Source: Pycnococcus provasolii (lineage: Eukaryota; Chlorophyta; Pseudoscourfieldiophyceae; Pseudoscourfieldiales; Pycnococcaceae). From it: a stretch of 64,000 nucleotides of DNA. Under the pieces are notes generated by a model that saw only the letters and a list, made by a program, of their open reading frames with translations, was not told the origin of the DNA and did not search any database. The stretch's first letter is position 1, and every line of letters starts with the position of its first letter. The stretch is taken from contig OW568861.1 of assembly GCA_938743325.2 (NCBI GenBank), positions 806,001 to 870,000 of the forward strand. Reading direction: 5' to 3'. Both the position numbers and the translations under genes were made by a program. Shown one piece after another: positions 1-8,508 of this stretch.

Positions 1-414
1 CGTGTGCGGGGTGCAAAGGCTCGTGAGCAGGTGCAGGCTATTCGCGAGGAAGCGCAGCGTGAAATGGATGCGGCGGAAGCGGCGGAGGCGGAGGCGGCTA
101 GATTGATCCAGGCACGTGTGCGAGGTGCAAAGGCTCGCGAGCAGGTGCAGGCTATGCGCGAGGAAGCGCAGCGTGAAATGGAGGCGGCAGAGATAATTGA
201 GGGCGACGAGGCGGAAGAGGCGGCGGCGCTGATGATTCAGGCCCATGTGCGAGGTGCAAAGGCTCGCGAGCAGGTGGAGGCAATGCGCGAGGAAGCGCAG
301 CGTGAAATGGAGGCGGCAGAACTTGCCGAGGCGGCGGTAGAAGAGGAGGCGGCTAGATTAATTCAGGCACGTGTGCGAGGTGCAAAGGCTCGCGAGCAGG
401 TGCAGGCTATGCGT
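1..414 (+). repeat. In-frame tandem repeat coding for IQ units
   Basis: Four copies begin at 1 (cut by the window edge), 115, 244 and 370, each starting with the codons for (R/H)VRGAKAREQV. Spacings are 114, 129 and 126 bp, all multiples of three, so the frame is kept. DNA identity between copies is very high, with only scattered changes, which indicates recent expansion or homogenisation. More copies probably lie upstream of the window. Confidence 0.9.
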
Positions 415-1722
415 GAGGAAAGCAGTCAAAAAGCGGCAGACACAGCGGATGAAGTGGACGTGAACGAAGCCAAAGAGTTGCGACTTGACGAACTTCAGAA
501 AGAAGTCAAATACACGGAGAGTGCTGCTCAGGAAGAGGAGCAGGAGGCCATCGCGCTTCGCAACGAGTTTGATGAACTTCAGCAGGACATCATGGCAGTA
601 GGTTCGCCCAGGCCAGAGGCTATGGCGGAGACTCGCAACCACAGTTCGTTATCATACCGGCGTTCGCAGATACTGCCGAGCGATGCGTTGGACGGCTTGG
701 ACTTGCCTGGCCTTGATGACGACGAGGACAACGATGCTGTGGCTCTTCCTCCTGCTGCTGAAGAAGAGGGGGAGGAACAGGGTAGCGCAGAGCTACTCAG
801 GAAGATGTCGTCTGCGACGGAGGCGGTGGAGGAAGCTATTGCATCGGCAATCGATGCTGCGATGGTGGAAACCCCGCGCGTATCTGAAGTTGCAGTTGCG
901 CCGCCCACTGAAGATGCGGAGGTTGCCGAAGTACCACAGCCATCTGAGTCCGCCGAAGATCTACAGCAACAGGCGGATACGGAGGGGGCAGACGAAGTCT
1001 TGGAAATGCTGCTGAGCGAGGTTGTCGATTCGAGTGGAAGGGAATCAAAGGATCCAGATGCTGAAATTGAGATTATACAGCGCGAGCTTGACGACGAGAT
1101 GTCCAAGGTTATGGAAGCTGAAGTTGGGTCTCTGTCGGAGGAGGAAGTCCAGGCCGCCAAGAATCTTTTCGAGGATGCTGACGCAGATAACAGCGGCGCG
1201 CTGGACATCAAGGAGCTGCATGTGGTGCTTGAAAGGCTCGGCATCCACATCGATCCCGCCACGGTTTTTGTTTACGTGCAGATGCTATTGAAGGACTTCG
1301 ACGCGAACGATAATGAAAAAATGGAATGGGATGAGTTTATCATCTTTTACGAAAAGTCTCTGCGCACGGAGGCGGTGCGCGCTCGCTACGCTCGCAAGGT
1401 GACAAAAATGATGGAGGCGGCGCACATGGAGGAGAGCAAACGGTGGTTTGAAAAGTACGATGCTGACCAAAACGGCTTTATCGATCTTGAGGAGCTCGAG
1501 TCTCTGCTCAAGGAGAGCTTAAGCTTGAACATGGAGGAGGAGAAGTTCAAGCACTTTGTTGCTGACGTGTTCCAGAAGGCTGACACGGACAATAGTGGGA
1601 CGATCGACGAGGAGGAGTTCGTAATCCTGTTCCGCGAGTGCTTGGCGAACGAGGATGTAGTGCGTGAGTACGAGGAGCGTGTTCGCATTCGCTATTCGAA
1701 TGGGCAGTGGACGGCGAGATGA
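1..1722 (+). CDS. IQ-motif and EF-hand protein (3' part; 5' end outside window)
   Basis: The reading frame is open from base 1, so the protein starts upstream of the window. The first ~140 residues are four near-identical 38-43 residue units, each with an IQ-type calmodulin-binding core (LIQARVRGAKAR). An acidic, low-complexity middle follows. The C-terminal half has four EF-hand loops at about 1174-1209 (DADADNSGALDI), 1294-1335 (DANDNEKMEWDE), 1453-1494 (DADQNGFIDLEE) and 1576-1620 (DTDNSGTIDEEE). All four keep acidic or Asn ligands at positions 1, 3, 5 and 12 and should bind Ca2+. Presence of both IQ motifs and EF-hands suggests a calcium-responsive scaffold; the specific role is unknown to me. 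The stop at 1722 is 138 bp from the convergent folate gene. Confidence 0.85.
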   Translation, partial: RVRGAKAREQVQAIREEAQREMDAAEAAEAEAARLIQARVRGAKAREQVQAMREEAQREMEAAEIIEGDEAEEAAALMIQAHVRGAKAREQVEAMREEAQREMEAAELAEAAVEEEAARLIQARVRGAKAREQVQAMREESSQKAADTADEVDVNEAKELRLDELQKEVKYTESAAQEEEQEAIALRNEFDELQQDIMAVGSPRPEAMAETRNHSSLSYRRSQILPSDALDGLDLPGLDDDEDNDAVALPPAAEEEGEEQGSAELLRKMSSATEAVEEAIASAIDAAMVETPRVSEVAVAPPTEDAEVAEVPQPSESAEDLQQQADTEGADEVLEMLLSEVVDSSGRESKDPDAEIEIIQRELDDEMSKVMEAEVGSLSEEEVQAAKNLFEDADADNSGALDIKELHVVLERLGIHIDPATVFVYVQMLLKDFDANDNEKMEWDEFIIFYEKSLRTEAVRARYARKVTKMMEAAHMEESKRWFEKYDADQNGFIDLEELESLLKESLSLNMEEEKFKHFVADVFQKADTDNSGTIDEEEFVILFRECLANEDVVREYEERVRIRYSNGQWTAR

Positions 1723-1860
1723 ACCTCAATACATACCAACTAAAATTCTGTAAATTACGAATAAAAACTAAAAACCAACTAAGGTTAGACTTATTTATAC
1801 ATTGATTTCAGGAAATATGTACAGTGCGTTTTTTTCCATGTACACGCGTCGAATTCTTGC

Positions 1861-2547
1861 TCATTTCGTGGAGAGGTAGTGCGTCGAATCGGTCACAACT
1901 TCGCCCATGACGATGTCGTATTCCCCACGTGGCACCTCGTCAACTACTTGAATGTCGAAGCACAACCCGAGCGTGCGCGGCGGCGCGTGCTTCGCATGCT
2001 TTGCCATACGGCACAGAAACGTGTCGTAGAACCCCGCGCCACGACCTAGGCGTCCTCCACTGCGGTCGAACGCGACGCCGGGGCACACGACGAGGTGCAG
2101 AGGCGGCGCGTCTTCGTCCTCGACGTCCGGTCGTGGCGTGATACCGTCGCTTAGTGTCGTCGAGGGTTCCTCGAGCTTCATAGTGGACGTTTCGTCCGCA
2201 GCTTCGATCTCGTCCATGCGCGTCACTTCCAGCATACGCATCGTCGCCGTGCCTGCGGCGAAGTCGCCGGCGACGCGTGGCAGGTAGACGCGTTTTCCGA
2301 GCGCGAGTGCGTTTGCGATGGCGTCACGTGTCGGCACCTCTCTGAGTCTTTCGCTGGCGACGTACAGTGCTATGGTAGTTGCAGACTGGAACGCTTGCGT
2401 TTGTGCTAATAATGCGTTGGCTTTTGCGCCAAGTTCACTTATCGTTCCTTCTCTTTCATCTAAGGTCTTCAGTGATGCTTTGATGTTCTTGCGGATCAGA
2501 GACTTCTGCGACGCCAGCATATCCAAAGATACTGCCGAAGATGCCAT
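1861..2547 (-). CDS. MTHFS: 5-formyltetrahydrofolate cyclo-ligase
   Basis: This enzyme (EC 6.3.3.2) uses ATP to convert 5-formyl-THF to 5,10-methenyl-THF and so clears an inhibitory folate. The family signature GRGAGFYDTFL is near the C-terminus, preceded by a conserved hydrophobic strand (LHLVVCPGVAFD) and followed by LGLCFDIQ. The N-terminus begins the usual Lys-rich helix (QKSLIRKNIKASL). I start at the ATG at 2547, giving 228 residues, close to the usual 200-230. The frame also stays open to an ATG at 2694, adding 49 residues rich in hydrophobic and acidic residues that do not look like a good presequence, but an organelle form cannot be excluded. It is transcribed toward the preceding IQ/EF-hand gene. 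Confidence 0.9.
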   Translation of the reverse strand: MASSAVSLDMLASQKSLIRKNIKASLKTLDEREGTISELGAKANALLAQTQAFQSATTIALYVASERLREVPTRDAIANALALGKRVYLPRVAGDFAAGTATMRMLEVTRMDEIEAADETSTMKLEEPSTTLSDGITPRPDVEDEDAPPLHLVVCPGVAFDRSGGRLGRGAGFYDTFLCRMAKHAKHAPPRTLGLCFDIQVVDEVPRGEYDIVMGEVVTDSTHYLSTK

Positions 2548-2921
2548 GAGGGCAAAGCAACCAGAAAACAAGGCCGCAACGTTTGCGATGGCGATGGCGG
2601 CGGCGTGAGTGATCGAGAGTGATCGATTCCATTCGGGGTTCACCAGAACTGGCACATCCGTGTAATGAAATGAATGAAGGTCGTCGCTTCCCATGACCAG
2701 TGGATGGTGGATGCTGCCTTAACATGCCTTGCCATTTTTATTTTTATTTTTATAAAAACCATTCCAAGAGTATGTAAGTTACACTCAAATTCCATGAACC
2801 AACTCTCTACCAACTCTATCACCAAAAAATGATTCAATTCAATTCAATTGCGCGACATGTTTTCTCGTTTCGTTTTCTATTTCCCATCCCACACGTGTCA
2901 ACACATGTGTCATCTAGATGT

Positions 2922-4523
2922 TCACTTCGCCACCGAGCTTCCGACGAGCCTGCGGCGCGTTGCGTTGGACATGGGCATGTCGCTGAGTGCGTCAACTCCC
3001 CCAGCCACCTGCGGTCGGCCATCCATCGCCTCGTACCGACGAAGCCACTCTCCGGTGTAAACCTGCTGCGGGCGAACGATGCGGCTGTCCTCGTCGTCGA
3101 GGCTCTCTCGCCAGTGCGCGAGATATCCGGCGGCACGCGGGATGGCGAAGAGCACAGTGAAGTACTCGGGGGGGAATCCCATGCTGCGGTACACGAGACC
3201 GGAGTAGAAGTCGACGTTCGGGTAGAGCTTGCGCTTGATGAAGTAGTCGTCTGACAGCGCGGCATCCTGCAGAGCCTTGGCGACGTCAATGAGAGGGTCT
3301 CGTCCCACAATCTGGAATACCTCCTCCGCCACGCGGCGGATGATCGTTGCGCGAGGGTCGAAGTTCTTGTACACGCGGTGCCCAAAGCCGAACAGCTTCT
3401 CGCGACGCGCCTTGACACCCTCGAGGAAGCGGGGCACCTCGTCCACGCTTCCGATGCGCATTAGCATTCGCAGCACCGCCTCGTTCGCGCCACCGTGAAG
3501 CGGGCCGTACAGCGCGCCGACGGCTCCCGCGACGCACGTGTACACGTCCACGCCGCTCGACGCAAGGTGGCGCATGGCGGCGGTGGAGCAGTTCATCTCG
3601 TGGTCGGCGTGAAGGATGAACATGATGTCGAGCGCACGCGCGAGCTTGGGGTGCGGGCGGTAGTTGACGTTCCCGCTGTGCGCGTCGAGCATGTAGAGGA
3701 AATTCTCGGCGTAGCCGAGGCTAACATTCGGCGAGGGCATGGTGCGTCCGGTGGCACGGTGGTACGCGAGTGCGGCGATGGCGGACATCTTGCCGATGAT
3801 GCGCACAATCTGCTTGTCGCGCACCTCGTTCTTGTCGCGTCCGTTGTACACGTTCTGCCCAGAGATGGCGGGGTTCGCCTCGGGGTGTTGCAGGCTGAGC
3901 GCGTTGATTCCCGTCAGCAGCACTCCCATGGGGTGCGCGTCGTGCGGAAGGCTGTTGACGGCGTCGATGACACTCTGCGGCAGCGCGCTGTGCTGCATGA
4001 CGGCTCGCTCCCACTGGTGCAGCTGCGTCTTCGAGGGCAGCGAGCCGTACATGAGCAGGTACGCGCTCTCGAGGTAGGTGCTATTTTCCGCGAGCTCCTC
4101 GATGGGGTACCCGCGGTAGCGCAGGATTCCCTTGTCTCCGTCGATGTAGCTGATGGCGCTCTTGCACGCGGCGGTGTTGACGTACCCCGGGTCGAACACC
4201 TTGACTCCGGCGCCGTCTCCTCCCGCCTTGATGTTCTTGAAGTCCGTCGCCTTGATGGCGCCGTTCTGGTTGATTTCAATCTGGTACGTTTTCGCGGTGC
4301 GCGAGTCCGTGACTGCCAGCGTACCTTTCCCTCCCCCGAACACGGGCTTTTTCGACGCCGACGACGACGCGGAGTGGGCATCTGATGCCACCTGTGAAGT
4401 TGTCGAGACGGATGCCGCGCAGGGGGCAACACAGACGGATTCATACGAATCAGCAGGAGCAGGAGCAGGAGCACCCCCAGAGAGATGATGAAACAACACC
4501 GAGAGACGGTGAGACGACGCCAT
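2922..4523 (-). CDS. CSY: Citrate synthase, peroxisomal (glyoxysomal) type
   Basis: It condenses oxaloacetate and acetyl-CoA to citrate. The 533-residue protein has the whole fold: the N-terminal [18 protein letters not shown] motif, the catalytic His regions [10 protein letters not shown] and [13 protein letters not shown], the oxaloacetate-binding FGFGHRVYK and the catalytic Asp in YPNVDFYSG. Residues 6-14 (RLSVLFHHL) fit the PTS2 peroxisomal import signal R-L-x5-H-L exactly, as in plant CSY proteins. About 70 further low-complexity residues precede the enzyme domain and would be removed with the PTS2. This places the enzyme in the peroxisome (fatty-acid oxidation or glyoxylate cycle) rather than in the mitochondrial TCA cycle. 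The ATG at 4523 is chosen because it supplies the PTS2. Confidence 0.96.
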   Translation of the reverse strand: MASSHRLSVLFHHLSGGAPAPAPADSYESVCVAPCAASVSTTSQVASDAHSASSSASKKPVFGGGKGTLAVTDSRTAKTYQIEINQNGAIKATDFKNIKAGGDGAGVKVFDPGYVNTAACKSAISYIDGDKGILRYRGYPIEELAENSTYLESAYLLMYGSLPSKTQLHQWERAVMQHSALPQSVIDAVNSLPHDAHPMGVLLTGINALSLQHPEANPAISGQNVYNGRDKNEVRDKQIVRIIGKMSAIAALAYHRATGRTMPSPNVSLGYAENFLYMLDAHSGNVNYRPHPKLARALDIMFILHADHEMNCSTAAMRHLASSGVDVYTCVAGAVGALYGPLHGGANEAVLRMLMRIGSVDEVPRFLEGVKARREKLFGFGHRVYKNFDPRATIIRRVAEEVFQIVGRDPLIDVAKALQDAALSDDYFIKRKLYPNVDFYSGLVYRSMGFPPEYFTVLFAIPRAAGYLAHWRESLDDEDSRIVRPQQVYTGEWLRRYEAMDGRPQVAGGVDALSDMPMSNATRRRLVGSSVAK

Positions 4524-5416
4524 GCTTCCTTACTAAAAAAAAGACAAACAAGAGGAGAACAAGAGGAGAATGACAAGCCAGCCTCGAGCCGAGGTGAGGT
4601 GAGGTGAGGTGGCAAGCACGGGAAGGGGTAGTGGTAGGGTATGGTGCCGCCAGCCGGACAAAACAGACCAGGGTTGCCGGGGGGCGCGTGCAGACGTGGA
4701 CAAAAGTCCTTTTAGAGAAGGCTGATGCCTTCCTCGGGAGCGGGGGGGCTTTTTTTCCCTCGGGTTCCTTTCTCCTTCCAAGACAAAAGTCTGTCCGAAG
4801 GTCCCCCCCCCTCCCTCTCGGGAAAAAGCGCTTCTCAAGATCTTTTCACGGGTTGTGCACGGGCTGTCTGCCGTGAACTTTGCTTTGAAGAGCTCTTGCA
4901 CTTGCCACTTGCCACTTGCCACTTGCCTGATGAGGCTTTCCCCCACGGGCACGGGCGTGCGGCTGGCACGCCCTTCTCTCGAGTCTCGACTGATGAAGGC
5001 AATCCGAAAAGGGATCATAAAAAGCACAAACAAACAACCAGTATTCTTAAACCTCACTCGTCCGGTCTGACGGACCGGACCATCCAGCCTCCAGCACGAT
5101 GTTTTGAGGCCGTTCGAGAGCGAAAGAAGCTCAGCACAAAACTCACCACAAATATCGGGGTTTGTTGCACTATGACTAACCCAGGCACGCCCACCTCCGG
5201 CCAGGTGGCTGGCTGCCTGGCGGCCTACTCTTTAGAATGTCGTGTGCTTGGTGTCACACAGTTGAGTTGAGTCAGGAACTTACAGTCTTAGCGCTTGCAT
5301 GAATACAAGTGCGTTGAAAACATTCTTTGGGAGATTCTACACTATGATAGAAATCCAGGAAGATTGTGGGAAGAGATATATAGGATGCTTGCCAAAGTCG
5401 TTACGGTACCTGTACG
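4524..5416. other. Intergenic: citrate synthase promoter and 3' region of next gene
   Basis: No convincing ORF. It contains a GGTGA pentamer run near 4592-4610, a tandem CTTGCCA run at about 4898-4926, and homopolymer C and T stretches (about 4750-4815). No TTAGGG array is present. Confidence 0.6.
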
Positions 5417-6691
5417 TTACTGCATCGCGCCGTACCCCAGCTCAGCCCCAAGGGCCGACACCGCCTCGCCGAGCTTCGCGTCAGACGCAGACAGGCGCGC
5501 GAGCGTCACCACGAAGCGATTCGGGCCCGTGTTGCGGCTGTTGAGGCGCTTGCCGTCGTCCTCGCCACGATCGCAGGCGGCGGCAACGTCGGAAGCGACG
5601 TACGGTGGAACCGGCGACTCGGACGGGACGTAGCCACCACCACCACCAACCCCCGTTTTCGCGAGCACTCCCGCAAGCTCGAGCACATTGCACGCACTCG
5701 TGTCCTCAACGCGGTACCACGCGTCCACGTGAGGCTGAATCGCGCGTATGTAGTCCACAACGTACCATCCAAATCGACGCGTGCATTCCCCGTGCGGCTT
5801 CGCGTCGACATCTCTACCCGTATCAACCACGGCCGGCGTGGGAAGGAGCCAGTGCGTTGCGTTGAGCTGCCTTGACACGTCAGCCGCCGCGACGGTGTCA
5901 TTTCGACAGAACACCTTGGCAAGCGTGGCGATGGTTTTCAGAGGGTGACGAACCTGCAGCAGCGTTTTCGCAAACGGCGAAGTGCACCGCCGCTGTCCGT
6001 CTGAAGGCGCTAGCGCGCATCCCAGCTCGGCAGACGCAATGCGCCTGCACTCCGACCGCCAGCAGTCGTCCCACCAGTGGTTGTGAGCACGCTTGCACAC
6101 GCCTAAACTTGCGTCGAACATCGTCGACGACCAAACCTGGAATCGAGGCTTGCTGCAAAGTCCGTCGATGACGCGCTGACGTTCCACGACGTCGTTCGTG
6201 AGGTGTCCGCCGAGAAAGCGCATGCCGTGTGCCCACGACACCGTTCCATCTCGCACGAGAACTTCGCGGCTGTCGGAATCTTCGTGTCCTATTTCTAGAC
6301 CGAGCTGCGTGAGTTTGTGCGCCATTTGCGTCGTGCCGCTTCCCATGGTTCCCACAACGAGCAGTGCCCTCGTTTCGTCGAGACGCAGTGCTGGCCTTTT
6401 GATCCACCCTCTCAAGTCGCACATCTTGTGCAAGTGCTGCGGTCCTCCCGCTACGAAGAACGACCCCACGAGCGAGATTGCGGTGAGTATGAGGAATACG
6501 CGCGCTTCGGCGTACATGCGTGCATTTTGATCACTTTCTTCATCAAGCGCTTGTGACGAAGTTGTTGGCCCAGGTTGGATCGAAGCGGAGTCTTGATCGT
6601 TATCGAAGCCACCACCACTGCCACTGCCACTGCCACTGCCACGGACAGGACGCTTCTTCAAGGCGCTGTTACCTTCAAGGTGACGTGGCAT
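5417..6691 (-). CDS. Sulfotransferase-like type II membrane protein
   Basis: The 424-residue protein has a basic, Ser/Gly-rich N-terminus, one membrane segment at about residues 64-83 (VFLILTAISLVGSFFVAGG) and a luminal catalytic-type domain. That domain opens with LLVVGTMGSGTTQMAHKL, which fits the 5' PAPS-binding loop of sulfotransferases (GxxGSGTT), and continues with a second nucleotide-type segment (QVRHPLKTIATLAK) like the 3' PAPS site. Architecture suggests a Golgi enzyme that sulfates a glycan or protein; the acceptor is unknown. A Gly run near residue 378 (GVGGGGGYVP) is low complexity. The start is the ATG at 6691, opposite the divergent PRKRIP1 gene. A kinase-like P-loop protein is the alternative. 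Confidence 0.75.
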   Translation of the reverse strand: MPRHLEGNSALKKRPVRGSGSGSGSGGGFDNDQDSASIQPGPTTSSQALDEESDQNARMYAEARVFLILTAISLVGSFFVAGGPQHLHKMCDLRGWIKRPALRLDETRALLVVGTMGSGTTQMAHKLTQLGLEIGHEDSDSREVLVRDGTVSWAHGMRFLGGHLTNDVVERQRVIDGLCSKPRFQVWSSTMFDASLGVCKRAHNHWWDDCWRSECRRIASAELGCALAPSDGQRRCTSPFAKTLLQVRHPLKTIATLAKVFCRNDTVAAADVSRQLNATHWLLPTPAVVDTGRDVDAKPHGECTRRFGWYVVDYIRAIQPHVDAWYRVEDTSACNVLELAGVLAKTGVGGGGGYVPSESPVPPYVASDVAAACDRGEDDGKRLNSRNTGPNRFVVTLARLSASDAKLGEAVSALGAELGYGAMQ

Positions 6692-6842
6692 GTTTTGGTT
6701 TTGGTTTTGGTTTTGGTTTACTGTTGGGAGGAGAGGAGAAGAACAAACTTAAGGGCTTAAGGGGGGCGGCCGCAGACTCGAGTCTTCATCAAAATAACTT
6801 TATTATTGGGAAACCAGAGCAGAAGAGCAGCAGGCGAGAAAA

Positions 6843-6902
6843 GGGTTAGGGTTAGGGTTAGGGTTAGGGTTAGGGTTATTAGGGTTAGGGTTAGGGTTAG
6901 GG
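6843..6902 (+). repeat. Interstitial TTAGGG array
   Basis: About nine tandem GGGTTA hexamers, interrupted once by an extra TTA (near 6878). The unit is six bases, not the seven-base TTTAGGG of most land plants. It passes directly into GGTTCGAGTTCGGG repeats. Confidence 0.95.
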
Positions 6903-6962
6903 TTCGAGTTCGGGTTCGAGTTCGGGTTCGGGTAATCGATTAGTACGGCGGCGGCGGTGCGT

Positions 6963-7060
6963 CCAAGTTAAAGCCCCCCGCAATGGGAAAGCGGGCCACC
7001 CCGGGGTGAAATTCCCCGCCGGGGTGGTTCGCTTTCCCATTGCGGGGGGCTTTAGTTTGG
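6963..7060. repeat. 98-bp inverted repeat (hairpin) before PRKRIP1
   Basis: A perfect 25-bp outer stem pairs 6969-6993 with 7030-7054. A two-base mismatch follows, then a 7-bp inner stem (CCACCCC 6996-7002 with GGGGTGG 7021-7027) and a small GGGG/CCCC stem around the loop. Beyond the outer stem the arms extend to 6963 and 7060 with two mismatches. The hairpin ends six bases before the PRKRIP1 ATG. It could be a miniature transposon-like element, a small-RNA precursor or a translational control element. Confidence 0.9.
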
Positions 7061-7066
7061 AATCAA

Positions 7067-7519
7067 ATGGAGCTCGCAAATGTTGACGTGTTAACTCGTG
7101 ACCACGTGGTTGTTGACGAAGAGGAAGCGCGCGTCAAGCGGCAGCGCGATGCCGAGGAGCTCAAGGAGAAACTTGACAAAATCGCTAGGAGCATGCCGAC
7201 GGTCGTCACGTCAAACAAGTTTGGCTCGCAGGCGGGCGCTGGTTCCGGAGAATTTCACACGTATCGAAAGGCAAGAAAAAGGGAAGTTGCAAGGCAGGAG
7301 GCGCTAGACGAAGTGGAGAGGTTAGAGGAGGAACAGAAGGAGTTTCAGGAGAAGCTTGCTGCGAACCAGCAAAGTGCAGAGGCGAAGACAGCGAAGAATC
7401 GGGCAAAGAGACTTGCACAGAAGGAAAAGCAACGCGCCAAGAAGAAAGCAAAGACGGTGACGGCGGCGGCTTCAGCGGACGAAGTTCAGGAGGAGGAGGA
7501 GGAGGAGGAGATAAGGTAA
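7067..7519 (+). CDS. PRKRIP1: PRKRIP1-like protein (DUF1168), spliceosome-associated
   Basis: The 150-residue, highly charged helical protein carries the family block GAGSGEFHTYRKARKRE (about residues 57-73), then a coiled, Glu/Gln-rich helix and the C-terminal AKTAKNRAKRLAQKEKQ with Lys/Arg tracts. In animals PRKRIP1 binds double-stranded RNA and is part of the catalytic-stage spliceosome; here that role is inferred from the family. The ATG at 7067 is the first in frame; the frame is open further upstream only through non-ATG codons of the hairpin. The 3' end faces the CGL160-like gene with a 95-bp gap. Confidence 0.88.
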   Translation: MELANVDVLTRDHVVVDEEEARVKRQRDAEELKEKLDKIARSMPTVVTSNKFGSQAGAGSGEFHTYRKARKREVARQEALDEVERLEEEQKEFQEKLAANQQSAEAKTAKNRAKRLAQKEKQRAKKKAKTVTAAASADEVQEEEEEEEIR

Positions 7520-7614
7520 CCTTAGTTGAAGAAAAGAAGCTTGCGATGTAACAAAAGAAAAGATTTGTGTGGCGTGTACAAAACAAACAAAACCAAAAAC
7601 GTTTGTTCTTTGTC

Positions 7615-8508
7615 TCAACGGCGTTTGTCTATGGGATTGCCGTAAATGTCAAAGCCGCTGTCCTCCGGTTCAACGAGCGTTGGTCTTTGTCGAGTGGAGA
7701 GTATCTTACCGCGCTCTTCGTCCATCATGCTCTCCTTCAAGTCGTCCCAACCAACGAGCAACATGGGCATCTTGTATCCAAGCCCGAAGCCGATGAGCGC
7801 CGGCGCAAAGCCCGCGTGAGGAAGGTTGTCCTGAACAACGTAGTTCCACGCCGTGGCTAGCAGCGTGATGGCAACAGGAATCCATACGCGTCGACTGCCA
7901 AGTGCCTGCGCGTACAGCGCGGGAATCAGCGCAGCAAGGCGAGGCAGCACATCTTCAATTTCCTTCGCCGCCACGACGGGGACGTTCGTCGACGGGCCCG
8001 GCTGTAGCTTTTCAATGTCGCTGGAGAGGTCCACAAGGTAGTATAGCGACCCAAGTGAGCCCAGCAGGACGCCAAGAGGCGCGCCTGGCGTTGGCGTTGT
8101 GACCGTGCAATATGCTGTGAGAGCGACGCCGACAATCGCAGAATTTGTCAGAAGTCTCGTTTTTAACGAGGAGTATGACGCCATGACTTCCTCGCGGGGG
8201 AGAGAGCGGTAGTGTTTCAATTCTCCGTCCTCCAATATCCAGTCTCCATTCTCCGTTGTGAGGTCTTCCACGAGCTGCGCCATCGGGGCGTCTGACGGCG
8301 ACGGCGACGGCGACGACGACGTCGACGTCGCAGTTGACGTTGACGAGGTGGACCCACTTGAGCCATCGGAGGCAACGGCACGCAACCCCCCACGTAGCGA
8401 CCCTGGCCTCCTCTTTCCGTGCGCCAAGGGAGCATGAGTGCGTGCTTGTGCTGCCAGCATGGCCGTGGGCGAGCGCGCAGGTGGGCGAGCGAGCAGCGAG
8501 GACGGCAT
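7615..8508 (-). CDS. Plastid membrane protein, CGL160/UncI-like
   Basis: The 297-residue protein begins with a basic, Ala/Ser/Thr-rich stretch of ~75 residues typical of a chloroplast transit peptide. A soluble segment (LTTENGDWILEDGELKHYRS) follows, then four hydrophobic helices: two near residues 117-160 (NSAIVGVALTAYCTV, LGVLLGSLGSLYYLVDL) and two near 205-245 (VWIPVAITLLATAWNYVV, APALIGFGLGYKMPML). The layout, with the LKTRLL lead-in and four C-terminal helices, resembles CGL160, the green-lineage factor with UncI homology that helps assemble the thylakoid ATP synthase c-ring. I assign that family tentatively by architecture. The second ATG (residue 17) is an alternative start. Confidence 0.6.
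   Translation of the reverse strand: MPSSLLARPPARSPTAMLAAQARTHAPLAHGKRRPGSLRGGLRAVASDGSSGSTSSTSTATSTSSSPSPSPSDAPMAQLVEDLTTENGDWILEDGELKHYRSLPREEVMASYSSLKTRLLTNSAIVGVALTAYCTVTTPTPGAPLGVLLGSLGSLYYLVDLSSDIEKLQPGPSTNVPVVAAKEIEDVLPRLAALIPALYAQALGSRRVWIPVAITLLATAWNYVVQDNLPHAGFAPALIGFGLGYKMPMLLVGWDDLKESMMDEERGKILSTRQRPTLVEPEDSGFDIYGNPIDKRR

Larger units (their letters stand above)
6692..7066. promoter_or_regulatory. Divergent promoter gap with telomere-like array and hairpin
   Basis: This gap separates the starts of the sulfotransferase-like gene (minus) and PRKRIP1 (plus). It holds a GGTTTT run (6690-6720), a TTAGGG array (6843-6902) followed by GTTCGG-type repeats to about 6932, and a 98-bp inverted repeat (6963-7060). 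Confidence 0.7.
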
